Assembly: GCA_033065855.1 (NCBI GenBank)
Contig: JAVXUO010001662.1
Coordinates: 81,140 to 145,139, forward strand
Length of the DNA stretch: 64,000 nt
DNA from: Escallonia rubra
Lineage: Eukaryota; Streptophyta; Magnoliopsida; Escalloniales; Escalloniaceae
Reading direction: 5' to 3'
Shown here: one piece after another, positions 1 to 12,660 of the stretch
Layout of the letters: every line of letters starts with the position of its first letter
How positions within the stretch are numbered: the stretch's first letter is position 1
The notes under the pieces: model-generated
What the model saw: the letters and a program-made list of their open reading frames with translations, nothing else
Database searches by the model: none
What the model was told of the DNA's origin: nothing
Program-made: the position numbers and the translations under genes

Positions 1-580
1 TTTTGGTAATTTTTCCTATAAATTTTTCTGAATGACTTTTAGTTATGGAAGGGGTGTAAGACACCCAAAAATTTGTTTTAAAGTTGTTTTGAGATGTTTG
101 TTAGGGCGATGGCAGCTAGGGGATATTTTGGTAAATTGCCACGTTGGCGCTAAATTTTAGGGAACGTACGTAATTAAGCGTTTGGAGTGGTGGGAATGGT
201 GTTAATACGTTAAATAATGGAAGTGATTACTGTGGAGGCGTCGATAAGGTTGGATTAATGATCCAGTTAATTATTGGACCGGATTAACAAGCTGTCATAA
301 GACGCTATAGACGATTAAATAGGAAGGGGTAGAATAAGGAGTGTGTATATGTTAAATGATGACTAACGAGCAGGGTATGATTTGACTAGGTGATGCAACT
401 CATTGTGATCAAAGATTGTGAGTTACTTCGGCTATAAACCAATCAGGTAAGGACAATGCGGTTCTGATATGCTAATTCATTGTTCGATTAGCATGCCATG
501 TTGATGACGTGTTGTTGAATTCTTGTCTCTATGATTAGACATTGGTAGTCATTGTGACCGGTATATGCATATTTGAATTA

Positions 581-1080
581 TGATGTTGAGGACTTCGGGT
601 AAAATAAATTTTCCTTGGTCCGCCCTGTTGATAGAATTTAATGAGGATGATGCGTGTCCTAGTATGTTATTATTCGATTCGATTAGCATACCTGAAGTCG
701 ATGATGATATTGTGTAGGAGTTGTTGTGTGGTGGTTGTGAGATGCCGGCAATTATTGATAGCCGATATCTCTTCTCTTTGAGAACACTATTGAGGACTTG
801 TGGCAACTTCTCCCGAGTCCGCCCTATCGTTGATGATGATGCTGTAGAGATCATTGCATTGTTGTTGTGAAATGTCGGCACTTATTGATAACCGACATTT
901 CTCTTATGTAAGAACGTTGTTGAGGGCTTGCGGTAATCTTCACCCAAGTCCGCCATGTTGATGATGTCACGTTGAACTCTTGTGGTTAGGTCTGAACACC
1001 GGTTGATCTTCTGATCCGATATTCCTTGTTGAGGACATAAGGTGGAATAAACTTTCCCTTAGTCCGCCCTGTTGATGAAG
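581..1080. repeat. Degenerate tandem units inside the LTR
   Basis: Four imperfect units share a core of the form GTTGAGGAC...AGTCCGCCCTGTTGATG, near 581-636, 790-830, 911-965 and 1031-1080. The spacing is irregular (about 115-200 bp). Two units also share a segment with GATATCTCTTCTC / GACATTTCTCTTATG. This looks like diverged internal LTR duplication; no coding potential is seen. Confidence 0.4.
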
Positions 1081-1480
1081 TCTTGTTGTTTGGCTGTAAC
1101 GTGGTTAGGGAAAGCACTCTAAATGAGTTCCCTGCTTGTTGACAGTGTCTCTTCTATTTACTTGAGACTGAGATGAACATCCCATAAAATGGGACATCAA
1201 TATGAGGAGGATGGCCTGTGAAACATGATCACTGGCAAAGAGGATGTAGGGTGCGCGAGTTGAGTCTATCATGTCTGGTCAAGTCTAGTCTGTCGTGTCT
1301 GAGTTGCATTGCATTTGATTTTCTTTTGATGTTAATGATTTTAATGACTTGTATTTCGTTGATGTTTATCTTTTCAATTTCCTATTTTAGTGTTCACTTG
1401 CATAGTCAGTCAGTCTGTCTGTTGGTCAGTCAGTCTTGTCCACGAGGAGGTGGCAGTAATGCTGTTCTATTGGGCCTTAA

Positions 1481-3741
1481 CACTACAAGAAATAGGACTT
1501 TTAGCGACGGACATTTCCGTCGCTAAAAGTCATAAATCCGTTGAAAAAGACTTTTAGCGACAGGCTGTCTGTCGCTAAAAGTCCGTGGGTGTAAAGACTG
1601 TCGCTAAAAGATCGGCGACAGAAATTAGTGATCCGTCGGCAAAAGTTCAACTTTTAGCGACGGAATTAATTACGTTTAGCGACGGAACATTCCGTCGCTA
1701 AAAGTAATTTTTGTAATTTTCATAAATTTTTTATTTTCTCAAAATTTATTTTTTAAAATACTTTTAGCGACAGAACTTGCGTCGCTAAAACTGACAACAC
1801 AGGTCCTTCCTTTGTACTTTTAGCAACGAAATTTTTGTCACTAAAAATTATTTTTTCAATACCCAAATCTACTTCTCATTCGCACTGAAAAATATTCATT
1901 CGCAGGCCAATTGCTTATAGCAATTAATTTTTTTCCATGAGATATCTCTTTTTACAAGATCTTCTTTATCTATAGCAGAAACATAAACAATCAGAGACTA
2001 TCCAACAAGGAAAGAAGAAGGAAACAAAAGAAAAAACATTCTAGTCATCTGAAAAGAATAAATTGTAAATGGTACAAAAAGCATAGGTTTTCTCTTTCAG
2101 CGAACTCCTGGGCATCTTCAGTTGGTACCGCTGGAAGACTTCCCAAGTCACACTTGAGAATAATGGCAATATTCAACAAATTGGAAGGAATGCAGAGCAG
2201 AGATGTAGTGCCACCTTCTGTATCCTTCGTTCTAGCGAGAAATTCTGTCAAGAAGTAAATGCACATGTCTATAATCTAAAATGGACTGGCTCAATAATAA
2301 GAAAGAAAAGAGAACGAACTGATGCCAAAGGGGAATGCAAAGTGCATATGTGATGTATCTCTAAATTTTCACCATAGTGGTTTGAGACAGATTAACTACA
2401 ATAACGCCTAAGACATTATGATTCCTAGAAATGTCTCTAAATGAGTGCACTACAATTACTCCTGAAACTTTATTCCCTGAAAGACCTTCAGAAGGTGAGT
2501 CTTAAAATCCAAGAGAACCCGTAATACATCTTATCAATGATATCCAGACAAAGGGGAAAAAACGGAAAAGAAGATAACATAGAGCACATCAAATAATGCA
2601 AATACGACGATCATATACTGAAGACACAAGCTCAAAGCAAAGGGACGGAGACATGTTTGAGAAAGTATAAAGTTGACCCAGATAAGCTCATAACAGGCAC
2701 TGTTTCAGTTACTATATATCAAGGGCCTGTTTGGATACATTCTCTTATTCTTATTTTCACTAAACAGTACCCAGTTCCGGGAATTTGTTCTTGTTTTCAT
2801 CATAGTCATCTTTACTTTTCTTTCAAAGCTTGCTAACACCTTAATTTCATTCTCTTTTACTTGCACCACTTGCAAGTGCATCAAAAACACCATCAGAATA
2901 TAAAAGGATCGCTAAGATGAATCCTATGGGCAACTATATCTTATCAATCATACTCTTACAATATAAAAGGATGGCTAAGATGAATCCTAATTCACATGAT
3001 CAATCTCGTACATCATATAAGTTTTTACTGTAAGTTCATGTATCAATTTTCAGAGAATGTGGCAAAGAAGGCAAACCTTTCTTGGCCAGCAGTATCCCAA
3101 ATCTATGCCTTGACCACCTCATAGTCGATTAGGAGCCTTTAAATCCACACTAAATTCGTTCCTTGCAAGGTTTGCAAGGAAAAGAGAGGTGGCCGGATTA
3201 TGGTGGCCGGTAGGCGGAGGAGATGGTCGGAGAAGGACAGAAGAGAGAGATCACCAGGCTGCCGACAGGAAGTGAGAGGAGAGAGAAAAGAGAGAGAAAG
3301 GAGAAGCGGCGGGGAGAGAAAGAGAAAGAAAACTAGGTGTATAACAATTTAATGACTTTTAGCGACGGATTATGACCGTCACTAAAAGTCCGTCGTTAAA
3401 AGTCATAAAATTTTTTGAAATTTTTTACTTTTACCGACGAAATATGGTCTGTCGGTAATAATCCGTCGCTAAATCAATTCTAAAATATTTTCTTGCGAGC
3501 CAAAGAATTCATCGAAAAAATCAAAATTTTAAAAATACCTTTAGCGACGGATATTCCGTCGGTAAAAGTCTGTCGGTAAAGATCCGTCACTAAAGTTATT
3601 TTAAACGGAACATTCTGTCGGTAAATAGATTTAGCAACAGACCTTTACTAACGTATCCATCCGTCGCTAAATGTCACTTTTAGCGACGCTATTTGGTCCG
3701 TCGTTAAAAGTCCATCAATAAAACCAGTTTTTCTTGTAGTG
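1481..3741. mobile_element. Non-autonomous CACTA (En/Spm) element, TSD TAA
   Basis: The element begins CACTACAAGAAA and ends TTTCTTGTAGTG, flanked on both sides by TAA (1478-1480 and 3742-3744), the 3 bp duplication expected of CACTA transposition. Both ends are packed with subterminal repeats of the form CTTTTAGCGACGGA and its complement CCGTCGCTAAAAG. It is 2261 bp long and has no transposase. The middle carries parts of a RabA GTPase gene on the minus strand. It shares termini and subterminal motif with the coding element at 10467-27112, which is a likely source of transposase. Confidence 0.93.
2062..3180 (-). pseudogene. Captured RabA-class small GTPase fragment (two exons)
   Basis: On the minus strand, 3172-3068 encodes ARNEFSVDLKA then LIDYEVVKA-stop-IWDTAGQER, the effector and G3 region of a Rab11/RabA GTPase. 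It ends at a GT donor exactly after the GQER codon, where RabA genes have an intron. About 10 residues (the TIGVEF region) are deleted and a Gln codon is TAG. The intervening 0.8 kb would be intron. Then 2266-2062 encodes [19 protein letters not shown] and AERENLCF, the G4 to G5 region, with the NKxD motif damaged. Sequence resembles the RABA subfamily, perhaps RABA4-like. It is a dead transduplicate inside the CACTA element. Confidence 0.8.
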
Positions 3742-3744
3742 TAA

Positions 3745-4391
3745 AGCCGCTCAGTCTAACGAAAGAAAAAAATTATCGTTTGACAATTATGCTGATGTCG
3801 AAAGTTTATTGGAACTCTTGATTCATTTCTATCGTTGGGATGATTATTATTCCTCCGAGTCTCTTGAATCATTTGTACACGATACTCCTCGTGTTGTCTT
3901 TACTGGGTGATTTGCGCTCATTCCTTATGTTGTATTGTGCAGGCTATAAGGTTGATCATGGAGAACCTTCTAGAAAGGAAAAAGACACAAGTTAGAAAAG
4001 TTGAGTAAGGGGATCAGTTGTGTGAGGTAAGAACAGCTAGGAATGGTGGAATAAAGAATGTGTTGCGAGATAGGTTGATAAGAGTCCCATGACTACAGTC
4101 GTATATTAGGTTGTAACCATTCATGTTGTTTAAAGACCTGAAGGTCTTCCGCTGCAGTATGATGTATGTTTGTAAGAAAAAAATTTGTAAGGATGTATTT
4201 TGGAGCGTCTATTAACGATGTATGAGTACGAGGATGTAGTTGCTCTGTATTCAGCACGACGTTTTGAATGTGATTATGGGTGATAACTCAGCCCGGTGAT
4301 GTCACCTGGGTTTTAGGGTGTCACAGTTAGGATGTCCCCGATAGAGAGGTAGCTCGACCTAATAAGGAGGAACAATAGAATCCATAACCAA
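3745..4391 (+). other. LTR remainder and gag leader, no gene seen
   Basis: This continues the LTR after the CACTA insertion, ending near 4325, then a short untranslated leader before the gag start at 4392. No open frame of note. Confidence 0.4.
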
Positions 4392-5985
4392 TGTCTACAT
4401 TGTTAAACATTATGAACCAGATTTTGACCTTGATGACACATAATATGACTAACTAGCAGCAAGGAATACCAAATCCAGTCCAACCACAGCCACCACCTCA
4501 AGAAGGGAGTACCTTAGGTGAATTTAAAAAACAAAATGTGACTAGCTTTAGGGGGTCGTTAGACCATATGGACGTAGAGAAGTGGATTAACGAAATGGAG
4601 AATTTTTTTTGAGCCATTCATTGCAGTGAGAGACAAAAGGTTGAATTTGCTATCTATAAACTGAGAGGAGAGGCCAATCAGTGGTGGAAAATGGTAGAGA
4701 AGAGTCTGACTCATCAGCAACTGATTAATATCACTTGGGAACAGTTTAGGGAATTATATTTTTGACTTACGAGATTTCATGAACAGATGTTAAGGGAGTT
4801 TACTAATGTGACGCAAGCTGAATGAGAGTCGGTAAACGAGTTTGAGATAAGGTTTTCTAGTCTTGCGAGATTTGCAATAAGAATGTTACCTGCGGAGGCA
4901 AATAGATGCTAGAAGTCTACGTGAGGGCTTAGGTTTGGACTGATAGACAGAGTGATCTTAGCTCGATTGACGAGCTATATGGAACGTCCTTACTTGGCAC
5001 GTGCTTTGGAGCAGTCCAAGTCTGACAATTGAAGAAGGTATAAGCAAAGTCAGGGTGGACAAAAGAGAGGCAGGCAAGAATTTTTCTAGGAGATATCCAC
5101 AGGGGTTGACAAACGTCAGCAATTTCACAGTCGGCACATCAGGGTGCCCAAGGCCCTAGGATGGGGCAGAATCAGGGATTCAGGCCCGTATCAGTTCACG
5201 GATTTAAACCTGGGCAGAGTATGGGATTTGAAAGCACACAGGGTATAGAAACTCGATCAGCTCAGAGTATGAGGTTTGGACTATCACAAAGTTCTGGAGT
5301 TTAACCTGCATAGAGCACTGGTCAGGGTGGCGGATCAGCTTTTCCGTCCATCCCATGTGTCATGTGTGGGAGAATTCATAGTGGTAAGTCATGCTATAGA
5401 TTTACCGAAGGATGTTTTAGGTGTGGCAGTGTGGAGCATCGGGTTCGAGACTGTCCAACTATTAGAGATATTCAGTCAACTTTCCATCTTGCACCTATAG
5501 CTAATGCATCAACAAGCAGTGGTCCTCGTCAGGAAGAGGACAAGGTCAACAAAGCCAGACTCAGCAATCTCAGTCTTAATAAGAGTAGAGGCCCAGATCA
5601 TCAGCTAGACTTTATTCTATGTCTGCTCCGGACGCTACTACATTCAATGACGTGGTGCCATGTACACTACATGTTAACCCACTAGGTGTTCGTATATTGT
5701 TTGATTATGGAGCATCAAATTCCTTTTTATCCATTACTTTGGCATAAAGATTGAGGGTGGAAACCCATCCTTTAAAAACTGATCTTGTGAAAGGCACTCC
5801 GTTGGGAAAGTCTGGGAGAGTCTTTGACTGTTTCTACAGTTATCTATAATTGTATTGTCTATGTAAGGGATAGTGATCTTCTTGTGGATCTCATCCTATT
5901 GTTGTGCAGGATTTCGATATCGTACTAGGTATGGGTAGGTTATACTCTAATCATGCATTCGTTGATTGTCAGGGAAAACCCTAGT
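4392..5985 (+). pseudogene. Degenerate Ty3/Gypsy gag and aspartic protease
   Basis: One frame from ATG 4392 reads as a Gypsy gag (FRGSLDHMDVEKWINEME, then RGEANQWW) broken by several TAG/TGA codons. Many of these fit C-to-T decay (CAG to TAG, CGA or TGG to TGA). A zinc knuckle CFRCGSVEHRVRDC (C-x2-C-x4-H-x4-C) lies at about 5420-5455, preceded by a second Cys pair. From 5618 a retropepsin follows: LFDYGASNSFL replaces the usual active-site D-S/T-G-A, and the end GMGRLYSNHAFVDC is typical of chromovirus proteases. No reverse transcriptase or integrase is visible downstream, so pol is lost or displaced. Confidence 0.85.
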
Positions 5986-6414
5986 AGTGTTTGCAAAGTT
6001 CATAAGGTATGAGTAGTAGTTAAGTTACTGATTTGATTTATGAGTGAGAATATTGCTTTTGGAGAATGAATGGTGTTATGTTTGAAAATTGGTTTGAGAA
6101 TACGATAGGAAATGTGGGATCTTACTTTGTCATCTCGTTCATTCCTTTGTATGTTGAATTCAATTGTTACTTAATTGAATGTCAACTTGCTCTGAGACGT
6201 CAGGGAAGATGTTATTCTTATTGAGTTGTCTTAATCCTTTTTTTTAGAATATTCAGCTACTTCTTTCTAATCTATTTGGGCTTGGTGGGATAGTATCTGA
6301 CCCACTGGCCATGAGAAAGTTACGAATTTTATTAAGGACCAACAGCTCTTATTGATCGTATTTACTTCGAGTCATTAGGTTGACTTTGCTTTGTCATACC
6401 TCTACCATTGTTTC
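5986..6414 (+). other. Unassigned retroelement-flank DNA
   Basis: No domain or frame recognised. Probably decayed pol or unrelated DNA between the protease and the next LTR-like block. Confidence 0.3.
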
Positions 6415-9400
6415 TGTAACATCCCAGAATTTTCAAAATATTAACACTCACTCGATCATTTACACTAAGACAATAATACCCTCAAACTAAACCAAATTAG
6501 AACCACCAGCCAGTCAGAGCAACTAAGACATCGAATAAGACAATATTCTAAATTTACTGTCATAATTTAAACATAAATTCTAAGTCAAAAAATTTAAATA
6601 GCAATATTGACCCACGCAGAGGTTCTAATGACCAAGACCAAAACTGCAATTCTCTTTCCCTCACTCAGTTCTAATCCATACTCAATGCAATCTATTGTTG
6701 GTTATTGCCTGTCGAAGGGAACAAAAAATGAGGGTGAGCTTTTGAGAGCTCAGTAAGGTCGCTCAAAATTCAGAAGACGAATTTCAAATGATTAACGGAT
6801 TTATTTCAAAGGCAATGAGGAAGAGATTTGACTCTCTCCCTTAAATCAGATATCAACGAAAATAATTCAATTACACTGTAAACAATGCAGATGATATTGA
6901 ACATGAGTGGATGCAAAGCCACACAGGCTGTATAGGGAAACACTCACCAAAGCCACACAGGCAGTACTAGGTAATCATTCAGCAAAGCCACAAAGGCGAC
7001 GCTCACTAACACTGTGGCTACATATGCATATGAACACTAGCTAGACCATTAAGGTACTAGCATCTCTCGACAATAACAGACAATCCTTATGTCACCCTCG
7101 ATATAGACCATCATTATAACTCCTCAATACACTAACTCATGTCAATATGTAGAATGCAATAATCGATAATACAATGATTAAATCGATGCACAACGAGAAA
7201 TAAATACTGAGCATCGAATAAGATTTTCAATAAACGCTTAAGGCTCAAAATAGGTTTTAAAGGCAAAATAATACACAATTGTATCAACACAACAGAGTCC
7301 AAATAAGTAACAATGACAAACTAGAATAACATACGAAATCAATGAGTTTGGTTCGGATAAAAATTCCTTACCTCGATCCAAGTGAGCTGAAGCTAAAACG
7401 CTCTCAATAAAATCTTCGGAATTAACCTAAGTTGACAAATCACTTATCAGAACAATGTCCACACTAATATATTATAAACCTAATGTAATTATCCACAGCG
7501 TACCCATTTCTCCACCCGGAACTACGAAATTTGAAGCGGGTTCCACACACAGTCAACCTATCCTGATACTCGTCACACTCCTCGAGGTTCAGAAATATCC
7601 CAGAAATGTTTTTAATTTTCATTCAGCATTCTTTATAGCTTAATATAGCATATGGAATAAAAATATAATTTTTAAAATAATTCTTTAAATACACTAAAAA
7701 CCCATAAATAGCCAAAATTGCTTCTAGCTAGAAATAATGACTCATAATTTTTGTAAAAGCCTAATATATGTATAAAAGTTATAGAAATAAAAGTGAAAAT
7801 TTAAAAACCACTAAAACTATTTCTTTATTTTTATCGTTTTGCTAAATTCAATACGATATGGAAATTATAGCAAATCAACTCTAAAAATCACCAAACTTGA
7901 TCTAGGACTTCTTTATACTATAAAAACGTTACTCTAATTTTTTCAAAATATTTTCGTGGGTCTAAAGGCTCAAAAAAAATTATAAGTTTATAATTGCCGA
8001 AAATATTAAAAATACATACGATATCCGAAACATATGAAAATTTAACAGTAATTCTAATATTATCCTACGACTCTTCCTATAAAGTTTTAAAATTTTACAA
8101 TAATTGCACGATACCCCATAGCCACGTGGTACAACTATTCATGCACAGTGTACCTCCTTTGCTGGTTAGACTCATCACTGTTGAACCACCTTCTTCTTCT
8201 TCTTCTCTGTTGTCCATACTCTGAACACTCACACACTGTTGGCAGTCATGCTGCTCTTAAATACCCACACACTTCACGGCTATACACCTATACATTTGTG
8301 TTTAGTCCACAAAATAATGTGCCCAACACCAGAGACTCCACCGCCTCAAAGCCCTATTGTTCAGAGAAACCAAAAGATACACAAAGGTGTGGCTTTCAAA
8401 AAGCTTAGTCTTCTTCTATTTTGACCTTGGCATCCCAAGAAATCCAGAATAGTGACAAGTTCCCTAGCAAAGAGCTATTTATCAACCAATGATCCATGTT
8501 TACCCCGTCTAATTTGTATGAAAGCATAAAATCTGTTGAGATTCAACGAGATTATCTGATTAAAGTGGCCTCCTAAGTGAAAAAGCCACCTTAAGTGGTT
8601 TCGTGGTTACTGTTGCGCACCAACACACGTACTACACCCTTTTTCCCTTCTCCCTTCACGATTTCACACACACACAGTTGCAAACTACCAACTCCGTACA
8701 CTAAAACATAAAGAGAAAATGAGATCGAAACTTACCGGAATTGAAACCTTTTTTCTCGAAATCTGACACCAATCCCACGATCAGCCCTCCTCTCTTTCTT
8801 TCTCTCTTTTTCCATCTCTTCCTCTTTCCTGTAACTCTCTCTATTTCTCTGTTTCTCTCTTCAACCGAGCCTTCTCTTACTCTTCATCTTTTTCTCTCTA
8901 TCTCTCTCTTTCCTTCTTCTTTTTCCGTAACCGAAACCTATCCCCTTTCTTCTTTTCTCTCTTTATTTCCATTGCTGTGTTATCTCTTTCTCTAACTCCC
9001 TCTGTCACTCTCTTCATTCGCATCTCTCTCTGTAACCGAAATGGGATTAATCCCATTACACGATTCCCTCCTAATTCCTCTCCTATTTTCCTTTCTAAAT
9101 TTATCTTTTCCAAGAATAAAGGGTTGACCAGTTAAAAAGATTTTCCCCACGACAATTTAAATTTTTACGTAACACCCTTTGAGTTTTATTTTTATTTGTC
9201 TCTTGTACCCTGCTTCAAAATTATAAGTAAAAGTTGTGATAAAAATTCGGTTACACTAATCGTCACTAAATACTTCAATCAATATTAGGTGTAACTGTTG
9301 TTAGCGTTAATTTATAACTTATATTTTCTTAAATAACTTGGCACTAAGGGTCATAAACTATAACGCTCAGCTCCACTAATCTACAACATTTCGCTTAAAA

Positions 9401-9541
9401 AAAATGTCGCTAAAGTTGTCAAAATTATTGCTTACTAAATTGTCACTAAAGGTCAATAACTAAATTTTTTTTAACTGTAAAACAAGCCTAAGATTTTTGG
9501 GTGTTAAAGTTTCTGTACTCATCATTTTTTTGGGATGTTAT
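6415..9541 (-). mobile_element. Solo-LTR-like block, probably minus orientation
   Basis: The left edge reads TGTAACATCCCAGAATTTTC and the right edge TTTTTTTGGGATGTTATA, an imperfect inverted pair like the ends of Gypsy LTRs. A segment near 6735-6770 (GTGAGCTTTTGAGAGCTCAG) resembles the complement of a motif common near the 3' part of such LTRs, which suggests minus orientation. No 5 bp target duplication was found, and the right end is TATA rather than TACA. The block also holds CT-rich stretches (8780-9000) and a short stretch with TGTCGCTAAAG/GTCACTAAA motifs (9240-9470). No coding potential. Confidence 0.45.
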
Positions 9542-10454
9542 AAAAATTATATTGTGAATCTTAAGAACCAGTAAGTATGATTTTGTTAAAGATTTTCGTG
9601 TTTTGATCACACAGTTGTGATTATTGTTATCATTTGGTCCTTAAGTGCTTGATTAAGATCATTATTTGTTGTGATTAACCTCAGATGCTTCTTCTTCTTC
9701 TTCTTCTTCTTCTTCTTTTTGTGATTGGTGTGTGTTTAATGTGTTCCAAAATATTAACTGGTTATGATTGTTATTCATAAAGTAGAAATTTGATTATCAG
9801 AGTTCTACTGTGTTTTATTCCTAAGTTCTTTTGGAATTGATAGTATGTTATGTACGTGTATCTTTACCTAATTTAGGATTTGCATAGTTCACTTGCTTTA
9901 TATGAGATTATGTAGACTCCTAAGCCTCATATCAGCTGTGAGTGAGAGTAGACTCTCAGAACATGGATTAGACTTTGAGAATATGGTTGAACATATGATG
10001 GTAGACCCCATGTTACTTGCCTTTAGAACTGAAATATCTTAAATGTTTAACTGAAACGGATGATCAAAGGATAAGGCTATAAGATTTTTATAAATAACGT
10101 GATTGTGAATTAGAAGGGATAAAAAACTTAGAGCCTTGAACTCTAGTGAAAGTGTAAGACATGCAAGTGCATGATCATATTTCGTGCTATGATAAGGTAA
10201 CACATCTCTCCATAATGAATTCAGTAACAGTTTGGACTCGTTTGATTCAAGACATCAGAGTGCGCATCAAAATAGTAGTGGTTACAATTTTTCAGTCTTT
10301 TTGTGAGGTGTAAGTGCTTATAAGAATTGGTTATCTTATCCGTGTTAGCTTTGGCAGAGTGCAAGTCATGTGTGACCATAGCTTAGTACTTTAGTATCCC
10401 ATGGGCTTGAAATTAAGCTCGTTAATATTAAGTAGATGATGTAGATAACATAGT
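9542..10454. other. Non-coding flank of the outer CACTA
   Basis: Only a CTT microsatellite at 9688-9716 stands out. This flank is contiguous with 31607 if the CACTA nest is removed. Confidence 0.4.
9688..9716. repeat. (CTT)n microsatellite
   Basis: Nine to ten uninterrupted CTT units. Confidence 0.95.
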
Positions 10455-10809
10455 CACTACAACAAACACTACAAGAAAAGAGGGAATTAGCGACGAACTT
10501 TTAGCGACGGAATTTAAAAGTCCTTTCAGCGACGGATACAACCGTCGATGAAACATCCGTCGTAAAAATGTTTTAACGACGGAAACAGCCGTAGTTAAAA
10601 CATCTTACGGACATATTTTCAGTGACGGTGTTTTACCGACAAAGTATACCGCCGTTAAATAGTTTATAGGTTTTTTTTCATTTTCATTTATTTTAAAAGA
10701 ATATATAGGCGACGGAATCATTCCGGCAGTAAAAGAAACCGTCGGGGAAAGGAGAGTTTTGCCGCCGAACTTTCACCGACGGCTGTGTTCCGTCGGTAAA
10801 GGTCTTAAA

Positions 10810-11040
10810 AAGACCAAATCCACCTGCTTTTCTTTCTCCCGTTTCTCTCTCTCTCTCTCTCTCTCTATTAACGCTCACCAGCGATATCTCCTCCGTTGCC
10901 ACCTCAGTCGCCATCCCCGGCAACCCAGCCCCCGACGTATAGCCTGCCACCGACGCCACCACTGCCACCCATCTTAAAAACCGGAGCACCACCGTCGCCA
11001 CCGCCGCGCCGCCCATCTTCAAAACCTAGAGGTATGTGGG
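10810..11040 (+). promoter_or_regulatory. Probable leader region of the CACTA transcription unit
   Basis: After the 5' subterminal repeats comes a (CT)n run (about 10844-10866) typical of plant 5' untranslated leaders. A C-rich segment follows, ending at a possible splice donor (AG|GTATGTGG, about 11029). The 4 kb up to the transposase start would then be a first intron or spacer filled with tandem repeats. Inferred from composition only. Confidence 0.3.
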
Positions 11041-11369
11041 TTGTTTTTCGCTTCATGAAAATTGTAATGATCTTAATAATGAGTAATTGGGTTATTTGAG
11101 CGATTGTGGGTTATTTGAGCGATTGTATTACCTTAGAAGGGATCCCAATCAGAATATGGGATCATGAAGGGTGGTGATTTGTGAGGTTCAGTTTGGCTTA
11201 GTTTAGTAAACTATGAACTACAAACCACAATTTTTAGTGTAGCACAAAATTTTTAGTTTAGTAAACTATGCACTTGTATTGTTGGTTGAAGCTGTAGACT
11301 AGAGGTGGTTTGTTTGGTCTGTCAATTTGGTTTGGTTTTGGACAAAGGTTTATTGTTTGCTAGTATTAG

Positions 11370-12660
11370 TTGATGCCCTAATCAAACCAAACCCTAAACC
11401 CTAAATTAAACTAATTGAATCCCTAATTAAACCCTAAATTGATTGCCCCAATCTAACCGAACCCTAATTGAACCCTAAATTGAATGCCCTAATCCAACCG
11501 AACCCTAAATTGAACTAATTGAACCCTAAATTGAATGCCTCAAATCAACCGAACCCTAAATTGAATCAATAGAACCCCCTAATTGAACCCTAAATTAAAG
11601 TAATTGAACCCTAAATTGAATGCCCTAATTGACTCGAACCCTAAATTAAACTAATTGAACCCCTAATTAAACCCTAAATTGATTGCCCCAATCTAACCGA
11701 ACCCTAAATTGAATGCCCTAATCTAACCGAACCCTAAATTGAACTAATTGAACCCTAAATTGAATGCCTCAAATCAACCGAACCCTAAATTGAATCAATA
11801 GAACCCCTTAATTGAACCCTAAATTGAAGTAATTGAACCCTAAATTGAATGCCCTAATTGAATCGAACCCTAAATTAAACTAATTGAACCCCTAATTAAA
11901 CCCTAAATTGATTGCCCCAATCTAACCGAACCCTAATTCAACCCTAAATTGAATGCTCTAATCCAACTGAACCCTAAATTGAACTAATTGAACCCTAAAT
12001 TGAATGCCTCAAATCAACCGAACCCTAAATTGAATCAATAGGACCCCTTAATTGAACGCTAAATTGAAGTAATTGAATCCTAAATTGAATTCCATAATTC
12101 AATCGAACCCTAAATTAAACTAATTGAATTCCTAATTAAACATTAAATTGATTGCCCCAATCTAACCGAACCCTAATTGAACCCTAAATTGAATGCCCTA
12201 ATCCAATCGAACCCTAAATTGAATTGAACACTAAATTCAATGCCTCAATTCAAGTCAACAGTATATTAAATGAATAGAACCCCCTAATTGAACCCTAAAT
12301 TGAAGTAATTGAACCCTAAATTGAATGCCCTAATTGAATCGAACCCTAAATTAAACTAATTGAACCCCTAATTAAACCCTAAATTGATTGCCCCAATCTA
12401 ATCGAACCCTAATTGAACCCTAAATTGAATGCCCTAATCCAACCGAACCCTAAATTGAACCCTAAATTGAATGCCTCAAATCAACTGAACCCTAAATTGA
12501 ATCAATAGAACCCCCTAATTGAACCCTAAATTGAAGTAATTGAACCCTAAATTGAACCCTAAATTGAATGCCCTAATCGAACCGAACCCTAAATAAAACT
12601 AATTGAACCCTAAATTGAATGCCCTAATACAATCGAACCCTAAATTGAAATAATTCAAGC
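11370..12660. repeat. Higher-order tandem array of telomere-like AACCCTAAATTGAA units
   Basis: Dozens of short units containing ACCCTAAATTGAA or CCCTAATTGAA are arranged in a larger repeat of about 231-241 bp. The marker CTAATTAAACCCTAAATTG recurs near 11422, 11662, 11894, 12132 and 12369, giving five or so higher-order copies. The core resembles the plant telomere unit AAACCCT, but spacers interrupt every unit, so it is not a telomere. It lies between the 5' subterminal repeats and the transposase gene. Confidence 0.9.

Larger units (their letters stand above)
55..4325 (+). mobile_element. Probable Ty3/Gypsy 5' LTR, split by a CACTA insertion
   Basis: The block opens with TGTAAGACACCCAAAAATTT, typical of long chromovirus-type plant LTRs, and closes with a GGGTGTCACA end (about 4316-4325), so it has TG..CA ends and a short imperfect terminal inverted repeat. 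A degenerate gag follows at once in the same orientation. Without the CACTA element at 1481-3741 the LTR would be about 2.0 kb. No partner 3' LTR could be paired, and the expected tRNA-Met primer site is not recognisable after 4325, so the borders are inferred from terminal motifs only. Confidence 0.5.

Noticed and set aside
2730-2760. GGGCCTGTTTGGATAC, a start typical of hAT-type MITEs
   Set aside because: No matching inverted end or 8 bp target duplication was found nearby, so no element is called.
8741-9113. Ser/Leu/Phe-rich frame and its opposite-strand Lys/Glu-rich frame
   Set aside because: Both derive from a CT-rich low-complexity stretch inside the LTR-like block.
11370-12660. Telomere or chromosome end
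   Set aside because: AAACCCT units are always interrupted by spacers and the array is enclosed in a CACTA element with intact termini and TSD.
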